Counted from the stretch's first letter, positions 8,204-17,913 are shown. The stretch is 42,294 nt of DNA from an uncultured Eubacteriales bacterium (GCA_900314355.1 OMUY01000084.1:1-42294); one strand, 5' to 3'. Numbers and translations: made by a program. The notes: a model not told the origin generated them from the sequence alone.

Positions 8204-11200
8204 ATGCCGGTACAGAATCTGAAGTATTGCGAATACTTTGATGTCAACGAAAAGTACTTCCCCTGCATTGATGAATCAGCGATAAACAGCGGAGCTGCAT
8301 GGGACAATACTTATCCCCATGAAACATTCATCGAGCTTTTGAATCTTACAGAAAAAATGCTGGGCGGGAACACCAACCGGTCTCTGTGGATTCATGGTGC
8401 GTATGGTACCGGTAAGTCTCAGTGTGCGTATGCATTAAAAAAGATACTCGAGGTACCGGAGGCAGAGGTTAGAGCTTATTGGGATAAGTTTGAACCTCTC
8501 AAAAAGAATCCAGCTTTGCTCGAGAAGATCATCGGCCACAAAGCACAAGGAATTGTGACTGCTTATCGTTATGCCTCGGGCAGCATTACCACCCCCCAGC
8601 AGTTGTTCTTTGCCGTACAGGAAAGTGTTAAGAAGGCGTTGGATGCTCATGGCGTAGAGTATAGAGGGGAAAATTCCCTCAAGGAGAGCGTGATTGCCTG
8701 GCTGGAGGATCCCATCCACAACCAGTTCATGGATGCTCTGCTTCAGAAACCCAAGTGGATGTCCACGTTTTCTCAATCCACAGCAGATGAGATTATAAAT
8801 ACATTAAAGAAGAGCTCAGACGTCTCTTCACTAATGGATGATATTTTCAGCCTTGCGGCGCAAGAAGGGATTACCGCCCTTGACCTTACTGCTGATTCCT
8901 TGCGTGATTGGCTCGCAGATATTATTGACAAGAATAACATCAAAATCGTCCTGATATGGGATGAGTTTAGTGACTATTTCCGCCAGAACAGCACCTCACT
9001 AGGCGAATTCCAGAAAATTGTATCGATCTGCCAAGAGAAACCGTTCTATTTTGTGATCGTAACTCATCCGCTGTCGTCGCTAGCGAAGAAGTTCGATAGC
9101 GGAGATAAAACGAACCCATGGTCTGTTGTCCAGCAGAGATTTGATAAAGTCGAAATCACATTGCCGGATAACATTGCTTTTGACTTGATTGGACATGCTT
9201 TTAATGTTAAACCTGCGGCTAAGGCCAATTGGGTACAGATGACCGGAGACTTGAACTCTTCTGTAAATGGAGCACGGGCAGCAGTTGTAAAGGCAGCAAA
9301 CATTAAGGGTGAGACCGTGATGAGGGATATTCTACCCATCCATCCGATCGCTGCTCTCGTCCTTAAAAACATAGCATCTGCGTTTCAGTCTAACCAGCGC
9401 AGCATGTTTGATTTCATCAAGACGCCTAAAGATATGGAAGTTAAGGCGTTCCAGTGGTTTATTCAGAACACGAGCCCCCTTTCCGATCGCCCGTTCCTTA
9501 CGGTCGATATGCTTTGGGACTTCTTCTATGAGAAAGGAAAAGACTATCTTTCTTCTGACATAAAGCTGATTTTGGATACGTTCCCCCAGCAGAAGCAGCT
9601 TACTGACAAGGAAAAAATTGTACTAAAAACAATACTGATCATGCAGGCAATCGATCAAAGACTGGGTGGTGCTCTACCGATTCTGAAGCCAACAGATCAG
9701 AACCTTAGTTATGCTTTTGAAGGAGACACTCCCGAGCTAGAATCCTCCTGTAAGAGTATCGCAAAGGCGCTGGTCAAAAAAGGCATTTTGATCGAGAATC
9801 CAATTGCAGATAATAAGAAGGTATACTCTGCGGCAGTTCTCGCCGGTGATGGCGCAAAGATAGATGCGTTCAAAAAAGATATCCGCGAGAAACAAGGCAC
9901 CACTGCAAAACTGGTATCAGAAGGTGGTGCAGTTGCTGCTGCGCTCAGCTTGCCCCCGGCGCTCAAGCTTAGATATGCTCTTGACATTGACAGTGGCAAG
10001 CTGCCTGTTGTGACTATCTCCGATTTCAAAAAAGCAATGGACGCGTTGAAGAGCAAGGATGTGGATTGGCATTTCTATGCTGTTCTTGCTTTGGCCAAGA
10101 CGGAGGAAGAGGCACAAAACTTCAGAACCATTATCAGAAATACCATTGCAGATCCGGCATATAAGAATATTGCAGTAATTGACGCATTGTCAACTCCGCT
10201 TGGACTGGAGGCTTTTGAACAGTACGTGGATTATTCTGCAATGTCAATGTACTATAGCGGCAACAATGGACAGCAATCCAAAGAGAACGCGAAAAAAGCC
10301 AAAGATGTCTTGGAACGTGATTGGAAGGATCGTATTCATGACGGGCAGTTCATTGTGTTCTCTTATGCCAATCCTGATGGAGAGAAGGCAACCGGTGCTG
10401 CTGCTGTACACACTATACTGCAAACGATCGTGCTTTCCAGATTCAAACACGTGCAGGATTTCACCAAGGGGCTTACTGAAACACAGTTGAAACTCACCAC
10501 TCCGAAACCCGTTGCGAAATACGGCATGGGAGTAATGGAAATAAAGGGACTTATTTCGGGGTGCGAAAAATCCGTACTGGGAAAGGTATGGTCAAAGAAG
10601 GAGTATTGGAAAGACGAGAGCCTCGCAGGTGAGCATATTGTCATCATCAAAAAAGCCGTAGATAAGATGATCGAGGATGCGTTTAGGTCAAGCGGCAGGA
10701 TTTCCATTGGCGAAATCTATGATCTCCTTGAAACAACATTCGGGTTCTCGGTCTGCAACCTGTCTGCGTTTATAACAGGTTTCCTGCTTAAAGAGTACAG
10801 CTCAGAACCTTACCGTTCTATGGATGCAGAGGGGCATCGGGATTCGATGACTCCGGATAAGCTTTCTGAGATGATCGGAAACTATATCGGTAAAGCTCCC
10901 AAAGCTACGTACATCGTCAGTCTGACCGAAGAAGAAAAAGCATTCTACGAATTAACGGAAAGCGGATGGAACATTACCGCGAACACCTGCTCCTCTCCCA
11001 GTCAAGCAGGTTCGCTCGTGCTGTCTAAAATGAGAGATCTCGCATATCCCGTTTGGTGCCTAGAGGATGTGGATTCTACAGGGGTATTCGACATTGTAAA
11101 ACTCTACATCAGACTCGTCCAGAGCAAAGGTGACGAAGCGCATGATATCGCAAACGATATCGGGAAGATAGCTATTCAGCGCCCGTCTGTCGCAGAAAAC

Positions 11201-12376
11201 ATGCGGACTCTTCTTACGGCAGAAAACTGCCGCAAGGGAATGCTGTTGTTCTTAGAGCGCTTTGAAAATGGCAAGCTGTTGAATTTGGCAAAGGAAATCG
11301 GTGCTGAAGACGCAGTCTTATCCGATATAAAAAAGCTGTTCAGCGTGCAGTATTCTGCGCTCTGGATCGGGCAAACCGGTGAAGATGAAATTCGCAAATT
11401 GATCACAGAGTATGAAGTAGTAAAATCCACGAATCTTCTTCTCAACGTCTCTGCGCATTCCAAAGAAGGTGCATTTAAGGCTTGGCGTGATTGCCTGAAA
11501 TTTATTGGGTTCTCCTGCGAGTCTGTAAGAGCAAAGCGCCCCTCATTGGATAAATTCTTCTATAACCTTCTCCGCATTGCTGGTTATGAAGATATGCTTC
11601 CCGACAACATGAAATCATTCCGTGACGAAATGGCTAATCACAACACGGAGATTAGGGATGTTCTTGGCGATACTCTGGCTATCTTCATGGAAATTTATGC
11701 GCCCTATTTGAGCGGCTTCACAGATGCTGAATGTGAGGAAATCAAGAACTCTATTACTTCTGAGATGTTCACCTCATCTTCGACTGCAAGCAACGCAACG
11801 GTAAAGAAAGCAGCAGAAGAGTATAGAAAGAATCAGGTTAAGTCACAGCTGTATAAGCTCTGGAGCGATAAAACTGGCGGCACAAAGAACCCGCGTGCTT
11901 GGTCTGAAAAGTATCGCACACCCATTTTGTGCTGTGTCCCGGCTAAAGACTATGCTAATGCAAAGAAGGCCTTTGCGACGTTGAACAGCAGCACGCAAAG
12001 TGAAGCAGATATAAAAGAAGCTCTCTCCTTCCTGCAAAGTGCTGAGTTCTTCGGCGATATCGCTTCTGAGGCATTCCGCGATCAGGCTTTCAGAAAGAGG
12101 ATCATAGGCGATTATATCAGTCTGCTTTCCAATATTGAGGAAGTGCGCGATGCATTAGAAAGCACTGGCATTAGCGCATATGAATGGAATGATAATCCGA
12201 GTATTAGAAGCAAAATTTCAAGCATGGCATCTGCCGAATATAATGCCGGAGGCAGTGACAGAGCCATTGGAATCATTGATTCGATGGAAGGGCCAGAGCT
12301 GAAAAAATGGCTGACAGAGATCGTCCGTAAAGACATGGGGTTAGGAGTTAAGATCATCGTCAACAAGGAGGGATAA
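8204..12376 (+). CDS. brxC: BrxC/PglY-like large P-loop ATPase
   Basis: This is a 1390-residue ATPase. The Walker A motif GAYGTGKS is at residues 65-72, and the Walker B segment ends IVLIWDEF with D253-E254. BrxC/PglY proteins are 1200-1400 residues long with an N-terminal P-loop domain of this kind, and they are required for BREX modification and phage exclusion. The rest is mostly helical, without motifs I can name. AAGGAGG at 8188-8194 is well placed for ATG 8204, which lies 1 nt beyond the BrxP stop. The pglZ start follows 4 nt after its end, so the genes are tightly coupled. Confidence 0.88.
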   Translation: MPVQNLKYCEYFDVNEKYFPCIDESAINSGAAWDNTYPHETFIELLNLTEKMLGGNTNRSLWIHGAYGTGKSQCAYALKKILEVPEAEVRAYWDKFEPLKKNPALLEKIIGHKAQGIVTAYRYASGSITTPQQLFFAVQESVKKALDAHGVEYRGENSLKESVIAWLEDPIHNQFMDALLQKPKWMSTFSQSTADEIINTLKKSSDVSSLMDDIFSLAAQEGITALDLTADSLRDWLADIIDKNNIKIVLIWDEFSDYFRQNSTSLGEFQKIVSICQEKPFYFVIVTHPLSSLAKKFDSGDKTNPWSVVQQRFDKVEITLPDNIAFDLIGHAFNVKPAAKANWVQMTGDLNSSVNGARAAVVKAANIKGETVMRDILPIHPIAALVLKNIASAFQSNQRSMFDFIKTPKDMEVKAFQWFIQNTSPLSDRPFLTVDMLWDFFYEKGKDYLSSDIKLILDTFPQQKQLTDKEKIVLKTILIMQAIDQRLGGALPILKPTDQNLSYAFEGDTPELESSCKSIAKALVKKGILIENPIADNKKVYSAAVLAGDGAKIDAFKKDIREKQGTTAKLVSEGGAVAAALSLPPALKLRYALDIDSGKLPVVTISDFKKAMDALKSKDVDWHFYAVLALAKTEEEAQNFRTIIRNTIADPAYKNIAVIDALSTPLGLEAFEQYVDYSAMSMYYSGNNGQQSKENAKKAKDVLERDWKDRIHDGQFIVFSYANPDGEKATGAAAVHTILQTIVLSRFKHVQDFTKGLTETQLKLTTPKPVAKYGMGVMEIKGLISGCEKSVLGKVWSKKEYWKDESLAGEHIVIIKKAVDKMIEDAFRSSGRISIGEIYDLLETTFGFSVCNLSAFITGFLLKEYSSEPYRSMDAEGHRDSMTPDKLSEMIGNYIGKAPKATYIVSLTEEEKAFYELTESGWNITANTCSSPSQAGSLVLSKMRDLAYPVWCLEDVDSTGVFDIVKLYIRLVQSKGDEAHDIANDIGKIAIQRPSVAENMRTLLTAENCRKGMLLFLERFENGKLLNLAKEIGAEDAVLSDIKKLFSVQYSALWIGQTGEDEIRKLITEYEVVKSTNLLLNVSAHSKEGAFKAWRDCLKFIGFSCESVRAKRPSLDKFFYNLLRIAGYEDMLPDNMKSFRDEMANHNTEIRDVLGDTLAIFMEIYAPYLSGFTDAECEEIKNSITSEMFTSSSTASNATVKKAAEEYRKNQVKSQLYKLWSDKTGGTKNPRAWSEKYRTPILCCVPAKDYANAKKAFATLNSSTQSEADIKEALSFLQSAEFFGDIASEAFRDQAFRKRIIGDYISLLSNIEEVRDALESTGISAYEWNDNPSIRSKISSMASAEYNAGGSDRAIGIIDSMEGPELKKWLTEIVRKDMGLGVKIIVNKEG

Positions 12377-12379
12377 CGC

Positions 12380-14656
12380 ATGCTTTGCAAAGAAGTGCAA
12401 GATTATATTTCTACTGTTAAAGGATTGCCCTTCTTCTATATAGTCGGAGATGAGCAATACTCATCTGCGGTAGATGATTTTATGCAGGCAGGCTTAACCG
12501 TTGTGCGTATGAGCGATTTCTGCCCCAAAGAGGATAAGTTTCCCAGCATCGATGACTTGGTGGATTATTTCCGCACGTCCGATGTTGACTACAGGGACAA
12601 TAAATTCGTTGTCTTAGGACTGGGAGAGTACCTCGCACTTCGTGGGGCAGCCATTGCAGATAAAGAGCTTCACAGATTGAAAAACACCACTATAGGAAAC
12701 GCAAGAGCGATACTTCTCTTACGCGGTGTTTCTGCTCAAATGAAAAAGATCGTCAGCGATGACAATCGCATCACAGAGCAGCGAAGAGCATTCTTCGATG
12801 GAGATTTGTTCACTTCAGTAGCTATCACGAATGTTACTGAGGACGTTGGTGTCGTTACAAGAAAAGGAATCAAGCACATAATCAGGGCAATGGAAGATGG
12901 CGCGTTCGGCACTGTCTTGGGGAGCTCTGCGCTTGTTCTTGATAATGCGCTTTTCCCCGTTTCGACGATCCAGGGTAGCTATCCAGCAATCAAATACTTG
13001 CTGCATGATTTTGCTATAGAGCAAAGCCTCGGGACGGAGGATCAGTGGAATCGTCTTTTGAAAGACCTGAATAAATGCAACAGGTCGATTTCCGCAGTGT
13101 TCGCCAAGTATGGAATTGATGACCAGATCTTAGACGACTTGAATCTTGCAGTTTCTGGACTGGAATATAAGAATTGGCTCGTATTCCTTTACCTCAAAAC
13201 GCACGCCAAAGAGATCCAGAGCGCCTATCTCAATGCGGTAGTTGAGAACACCGAACATTTCGAGGATCTCAAGAGAAACCTGCTTACATTCATCACCACG
13301 GTTCCCCACGCAGACAGCCGATTCAGGAAGTTCTACGACGATAGAAAGAGACTGCTGAAAGATTTTCCCGAAGCCGATATTGCGATATTTGTTAAGGCAA
13401 ATGAGATTGATCCCGAAGAAAGCATTTATCGACTTACCGATAATACTCTTCTGGAGAAGAAAACGATCGTTAAGTGGATAGCGCATTACGGGTATTCTGA
13501 TGCAATTTCCTATGTGTATCCCGCGCTCAATGACTACTTAAGAAAATATGTGTTTGATAGTCCCGTGCTTGCAGATGAGATGACCAAGTATTTTGATCTT
13601 TACAAGCAGCAAAAGGTTTCAAACCACATTTCAACTGAGTTCATTTCCCTCGTTGAAGCGAATGCGAGAGGGCTATCATATGCACAGCTTCCTACACGGG
13701 ACAATGCTATCAAGGCAGTGTCTGACAAGGACAGTGCTTATCTATACTGGATTGATGCGCTGGGGGTTGAATATCTTTCCTTTATTTCTGCGTTAGCGAA
13801 GAAAAAAGGACTATCCATTCGCACCCAAGTAACACGGTCTGATCTTCCGACCATCACCTCGATCAACAAGCAGTTTTTTGATCAGTGGAACGGTGGAAAG
13901 AAATACAAAGAAGAGCAGCTCGATAATATTAAGCACAAAGATAAGGGAGGATACTTTTTCACTGATGATGAAGATCCCATTCACATCCCGGCGGAGCTTG
14001 AGGTAATCGAGCGAGCGATTAACACGGCTGCAATGGAGTTGGGTATGCACCATTGCAAATCCTTCGTGATTGCCAGCGACCACGGTGCTTCTCGTCTTGC
14101 TGTAATTAAACGGCAGGAGGTGCCCTATGACACTGATACAAAAGGCGAGCATTCCGGAAGATGCTGTAAGGCGTTTGAGTCTTGTGATGCACCATTCTTT
14201 GTAGAAGAAAACGGTTTTATTGTGCTCTCCGACTATGGAAGATTCCGTGGAAGTAGACCGGCAAATGTTGAGGTGCATGGCGGAGCAAGCTGGGAGGAAA
14301 TCATTGTACCGGTGATAACACTTACGCTTAAGAAACAAGCAGGTGTCCAAATTACAGTGATGCATCCGAACGATATCTTTGTTGATCGGCATTCCGGAGT
14401 TTCCATTTCCTTGTATATCTCGGATGTCGAATCGGTAGATAAGGTCAGTATAATTGTCGAAGACAAGACCTACACCGGAAAAACTGATGACGGTACGCAC
14501 TTTGAATTTGCTTTGACAGATATTAAACGCGCAAGATCAAAGCCATACGTAGCGGAGGTTTATGATGGCTCGGATCTAATTGGATCCGTATCCTTCAAGG
14601 TTAAAGGCAAAGCAGCAACTGTCAAAGATGATTTTGATTTCGGCGACGATTTCTAA
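12380..14656 (+). CDS. pglZ: PglZ-domain protein (alkaline phosphatase superfamily)
   Basis: This is a 758-residue BREX core protein. The C-terminal half carries the PglZ fold of the alkaline phosphatase superfamily. Candidate metal ligands are D459 in YWIDALG, D567-H568 in IASDHG and H633 in VHGGASWEE. The N-terminal half is helical and unassigned. PglZ is present in every BREX type and is needed for both modification and restriction; its substrate is unsettled. AAGGAGG at 12366-12372 precedes ATG 12380. It is co-transcribed with brxC upstream and brxL 11 nt downstream. Confidence 0.92.
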   Translation: MLCKEVQDYISTVKGLPFFYIVGDEQYSSAVDDFMQAGLTVVRMSDFCPKEDKFPSIDDLVDYFRTSDVDYRDNKFVVLGLGEYLALRGAAIADKELHRLKNTTIGNARAILLLRGVSAQMKKIVSDDNRITEQRRAFFDGDLFTSVAITNVTEDVGVVTRKGIKHIIRAMEDGAFGTVLGSSALVLDNALFPVSTIQGSYPAIKYLLHDFAIEQSLGTEDQWNRLLKDLNKCNRSISAVFAKYGIDDQILDDLNLAVSGLEYKNWLVFLYLKTHAKEIQSAYLNAVVENTEHFEDLKRNLLTFITTVPHADSRFRKFYDDRKRLLKDFPEADIAIFVKANEIDPEESIYRLTDNTLLEKKTIVKWIAHYGYSDAISYVYPALNDYLRKYVFDSPVLADEMTKYFDLYKQQKVSNHISTEFISLVEANARGLSYAQLPTRDNAIKAVSDKDSAYLYWIDALGVEYLSFISALAKKKGLSIRTQVTRSDLPTITSINKQFFDQWNGGKKYKEEQLDNIKHKDKGGYFFTDDEDPIHIPAELEVIERAINTAAMELGMHHCKSFVIASDHGASRLAVIKRQEVPYDTDTKGEHSGRCCKAFESCDAPFFVEENGFIVLSDYGRFRGSRPANVEVHGGASWEEIIVPVITLTLKKQAGVQITVMHPNDIFVDRHSGVSISLYISDVESVDKVSIIVEDKTYTGKTDDGTHFEFALTDIKRARSKPYVAEVYDGSDLIGSVSFKVKGKAATVKDDFDFGDDF

Positions 14657-14667
14657 GGAGGATAAAC

Positions 14668-16164
14668 ATGGAGCTTTCTGAGAAGCTAAGAGACAATTTT
14701 GATGAGATGGTCGTATTCAAAGACCTGAAAAAGACCAACTTTTTCTCCACGTTGAGTCTTCCTGCGTTCATGAGAGACTGGCTTCTGAAAAAGTTTGAGG
14801 ACGATGAAGGCTACTTCGACAAGGATGATCTTGCCAGATTTGTCAAGAAATTCATTCCTCGCAAGGATGACTGGAACGCGATCAAGAATGCTATCGTAAT
14901 TGAAGGCAGAACGGTTAAATTCCTTGCGAAGGTATCCGTCAACATCGATATCAAAACTGGCGAAGTGTCTTTCTCACTGCCGGACTTTGGCCTCGGATTC
15001 AAGGAAACAATTATTGAACCTGACGTTTGGGATTCGTGCAAGGAGGACTTGGTTAAAGGACGAGATATCTGGGGTATGGTCGAGCTCGGCTATCGTTCCC
15101 CTGATGATTTTGACTTTACATTTGAGTATGAGAAAAAATCATCGAAGGCGAAGAACTCAAAAGACGGAAAAATCAAGCTCGTCTCTTTTAAGAACTTCTG
15201 CCCGTATGAAATTGACCTCGACAACTATAAAGATGCTCGACAAGAATTCACAACAGAAGAATGGATAGATGTTATTCTTGGCGCAGTCGACTATAATGCA
15301 GCTGGATATACTACCGAAGAAGAAAAGCTGACAATGATCACCAGACTGCTTCCATTCGTTGAAAAGCGACTAAACTTGATCGAGCTTGCACCGAAAGGAA
15401 CAGGAAAATCCTATTTGTTCGGAAACGTAAGTCGCTTCGGATGGCTTTCAAGCGGCGGTGTAATGAGCCGGGCAAAGATGTTCTATGATCAGACCAAGCG
15501 CAGAGAAGGCCTGATTGCCGGAAGTGATTTCGTAACGCTGGACGAAGTTCAAACGATTTCCTTCACAGACACTGACGAAATGCGTGCTGCACTGAAAGGA
15601 TATCTTGAACAGGGCAATTTTACTGTCGGAGATTATAAAGGTACGGCAGATGCTGGCGTTATCCTTTGCGGCAATATTAGAAAAGAGATTATGGACGCAG
15701 ATGGATACAGCAATATGTTCACGGAGCTGCCGGTCGTATTCCATGAATCTGCTTTGATCGAGCGCTTCCATGGCTTTATCAAAGGATGGAATATCCCACG
15801 TATGAAAGATGACTTAAAAGTCAATGGATGGGCTCTTAACTCGGAGTACTTCTGCTCCATCCTTCATGAGCTACGTGGAGATATGACTTACCGCAGCGTA
15901 GTAGATGAACTCATCATTGTTCCAGAAGGCGCAGATACTCGAGATACCGAAGCAGTTAAGAGAATTGCGACAGCATATTTAAAGCTGATATTCCCCCATG
16001 TTCAGCACGCAGAGGATATTACTCCGAGGGAGTTCAAACGGTATTGCTTTGATAGAGCCAGAAGAATGCGTGATACAATTAAGTACCAGTTGGGTCTTCT
16101 TGATGTTGAATATGCGGGAAAGGATTTGCCCCCGTTTAGGATCAGAGGTATAGACAGCGAATAA
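14668..16164 (+). CDS. brxL: BrxL, short form (AAA+ ATPase)
   Basis: This is a 498-residue BrxL-family protein. The Walker A motif APKGTGKSY includes K247, the Walker B motif is VTLDEVQ with D292-E293, and the N-terminal half matches the BrxL regulatory region. Type 1 BrxL proteins are near 680 residues and end in a Lon-protease-like domain. This one stops after the AAA+ module (LGLLDVEYAGKDLPPF near the end) and has no room for that domain. A shorter BrxL subfamily exists, so I read this as a natural short form and not a truncation. GGAGG lies before ATG 14668. BrxL is thought to act on DNA during phage exclusion, not to degrade protein. Confidence 0.85.
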   Translation: MELSEKLRDNFDEMVVFKDLKKTNFFSTLSLPAFMRDWLLKKFEDDEGYFDKDDLARFVKKFIPRKDDWNAIKNAIVIEGRTVKFLAKVSVNIDIKTGEVSFSLPDFGLGFKETIIEPDVWDSCKEDLVKGRDIWGMVELGYRSPDDFDFTFEYEKKSSKAKNSKDGKIKLVSFKNFCPYEIDLDNYKDARQEFTTEEWIDVILGAVDYNAAGYTTEEEKLTMITRLLPFVEKRLNLIELAPKGTGKSYLFGNVSRFGWLSSGGVMSRAKMFYDQTKRREGLIAGSDFVTLDEVQTISFTDTDEMRAALKGYLEQGNFTVGDYKGTADAGVILCGNIRKEIMDADGYSNMFTELPVVFHESALIERFHGFIKGWNIPRMKDDLKVNGWALNSEYFCSILHELRGDMTYRSVVDELIIVPEGADTRDTEAVKRIATAYLKLIFPHVQHAEDITPREFKRYCFDRARRMRDTIKYQLGLLDVEYAGKDLPPFRIRGIDSE

Positions 16165-16165
16165 T

Positions 16166-16366
16166 ATGGAGAAGAAGAAGTGTTATGTTTGCGGGAAGTC
16201 CCCACTATCAAAGGATGAGATAGGACTCACCAAAAAGTTGATAGATCGGAAGACAACCACGTTTTACTGCTTGTCTTGTTTGGCTGAGTATTTTGAAGTA
16301 ACAGAAGAAGAGCTAACGGCAAAGATTGAAGAATTCAAAAACGAAGGATGCACTTTGTTTCAATGA
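16166..16366 (+). CDS. 66-residue zinc-ribbon microprotein
   Basis: This small protein has two CxxC knuckles, CYVCGKSPLS at residues 6-15 and CLSCLAEYF near residues 35-43, spaced like a zinc ribbon. An acidic helix with EELTAKIEEF follows. It starts 1 nt after the BrxL stop with no good ribosome-binding site, so it is probably translated by coupling. The cysteine desulfurase starts 10 nt after its stop, from an SD overlapping its end. Similar small proteins occur in other Clostridia, but I know no function. The position suggests an accessory or sulfur/metal-handling role, which is inference. Confidence 0.7.
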   Translation: MEKKKCYVCGKSPLSKDEIGLTKKLIDRKTTTFYCLSCLAEYFEVTEEELTAKIEEFKNEGCTLFQ

Positions 16367-16376
16367 GGTGATTCCG

Positions 16377-17504
16377 ATGAAGTATCAAGTCTACGCTGAT
16401 AACGCAGCTACCACCAGACTGGATGAAGTGGCGTTTGAAGCAATGTTGCCATGGCTAAAAGACAACTATGGTAACGCTTCTCAACCCTACTCGTTTGCAC
16501 GCGAACCGAAGAAAGCTCTTGCCGCAGCGAGGGAAACAATAGCTGCATGTATTGGCGCAAACCCGGAAGAGATATTTTTTACTTCGGGCGGGACAGAAAG
16601 TGATAACTGGGTAATAAAGAGCTCCGCTTTTGCAGATGTTGATCGTCGTGCAACGATCACATCCGCTTTCGAACATCACGCCATATTACGGTCTTGTGCC
16701 ACAATTGAACGGTTAGGGTATCCAGTTGCATATCTGCGACCTACGGCTGATGGACTGATTCTTGCAGAAACGTTAAGGCGCATCATTACTAAGCAAACGA
16801 GATTGGTTTCTGTTATGTTCGCTAATAACGAACTCGGATCAATACAACCAGTAAAAGACTTGTGTGCGGTCGCACACGAATATGGCGCACTTTTCCATAC
16901 AGATGCTGTTCAAGCAGTTGGCCACATTCCTATCAATGTGCACGATCTAAGTGTTGATTATTTATCAGCTTCGGCGCACAAATTCAACGGCCCCAAGGGG
17001 GTTGGCTTTTTGTACGTTCGAAAAGGATTGGATCTACTTCCGTATGCTGATGGAGGATCACAAGAGAAAGGTCACAGAGCAGGTACCGAAAATATAGCTT
17101 CAATAGTTGGAATGGCAGCTGCACTTCGAGAGAATTGTAACGCAATAGAAAAGAACGTTCAGTTCCTCTCGAATCTTGAAAAGCGGTTATTAGAAGGGCT
17201 GCGTGAAGCGGGTGTAAAGTTTATTCGCAACGGTGGAGCAAACACACTTCCGGGTCTTCTCAGCTTGTCATTCCCGGGGAGAGATGGCGAGGCAATTTTG
17301 CATCGAATGGATTTGATGGGGATAAGTATTTCGACCGGATCAGCATGCGACAGCATCAATACACAGAAGTCGCATGTGTTGGATGCCATTAATCTCGAGG
17401 ATGATTTGGCTTTTGGCACTATACGTATCTCACTAGGTCGATATAACACTGAGAGCGATGTCGACATGATCGTTTCCGGCCTCTCTCGAATCCTTAACAC
17501 ATGA
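16377..17504 (+). CDS. Cysteine desulfurase (NifS/IscS/DndA-like)
   Basis: This is a 375-residue class V aminotransferase-fold enzyme. It uses PLP to take sulfur from cysteine and hold it as a persulfide. The N terminus YADNAATTRLDE is typical. The PLP lysine is K202 in SASAHKFNGPKG, and the persulfide cysteine is C324 in STGSACDS. ATG 16377 is chosen for GAGGTG at 16364-16369; the frame extends 17 codons upstream but overlaps the previous gene. DndA, the sulfur donor of DNA phosphorothioation, belongs to this family. Its place after brxL, with a DndC-like BrxP in the same operon, suggests it feeds sulfur or Fe-S clusters to BrxP. Confidence 0.92.
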   Translation: MKYQVYADNAATTRLDEVAFEAMLPWLKDNYGNASQPYSFAREPKKALAAARETIAACIGANPEEIFFTSGGTESDNWVIKSSAFADVDRRATITSAFEHHAILRSCATIERLGYPVAYLRPTADGLILAETLRRIITKQTRLVSVMFANNELGSIQPVKDLCAVAHEYGALFHTDAVQAVGHIPINVHDLSVDYLSASAHKFNGPKGVGFLYVRKGLDLLPYADGGSQEKGHRAGTENIASIVGMAAALRENCNAIEKNVQFLSNLEKRLLEGLREAGVKFIRNGGANTLPGLLSLSFPGRDGEAILHRMDLMGISISTGSACDSINTQKSHVLDAINLEDDLAFGTIRISLGRYNTESDVDMIVSGLSRILNT

Positions 17505-17802
17505 GCATTGTCACTTTCTGCGGTCACAAGGAAATAGCGGACACGTCCACGGTGCGAGCCGCTGTGGATGAGATCCTTTGCGGCCTTGTGGCAGAAGGTG
17601 CCGACTATTTCCTGCTCGGCGGCTACGGCGGTTTCGATTCCCGCTGGAGGGAGTTCCGCTGAAATTCGCAATCTCTAAGAGGAACGAATGGATGGTGGAT
17701 CAGGCCGACGTTGTCGTTGCCTACGTACAGCACAGCTGGGGCGGCGCAGCGGCCACGCTCCGATACGCAGAAAGCAAACATAAACGGATTATTAGGATAT
17801 AG
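17501..17802 (+). pseudogene. SLOG-like protein remnant with internal deletion
   Basis: An ATG overlapping the desulfurase stop opens a frame reading MSIVTFCGHKEIADTS and later LLGGYGGFDS, the N terminus of a nucleotide-binding SLOG/DUF1273-like family. It stops at TGA 17660-17662 after 53 residues. The typical C-terminal half (PLEGVPLKFAISKRNEWMVD, then WGGAAATLRYAE) continues in another frame to TAG 17800-17802. The middle of the protein, roughly 40 residues, is missing at about 17638-17643. This is an out-of-frame internal deletion, so the gene is dead. Confidence 0.78.
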
Positions 17803-17816
17803 ACAGCGAAGGACAG

Positions 17817-17850
17817 CCCCACAGCGATTTTGCTGTGGGGTTTTCTTTTT
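17817..17850 (+). terminator. Terminator closing the defence island
   Basis: CCCCACAGC and GCTGTGGGG form a 9-bp stem around GATTTT, followed by TTTTCTTTTT. It separates the defence island from the LexA-led phage module. Confidence 0.9.
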
Positions 17851-17913
17851 GCTTTCTCGTGTAACTAAATCGTTACCTCACGAGCGCATACCGGTTTTTC
17901 TGTCTCAAACCCC

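Noticed and set aside
16149-17810. 13-nt exact direct repeat TATAGACAGCGAA at 16149-16161 and 17798-17810, flanking the desulfurase and SLOG remnant
   Set aside because: By rough estimate about a dozen exact 13-mer pairs are expected by chance in 42 kb, and no insertion-sequence features lie nearby. Kept only as a note.
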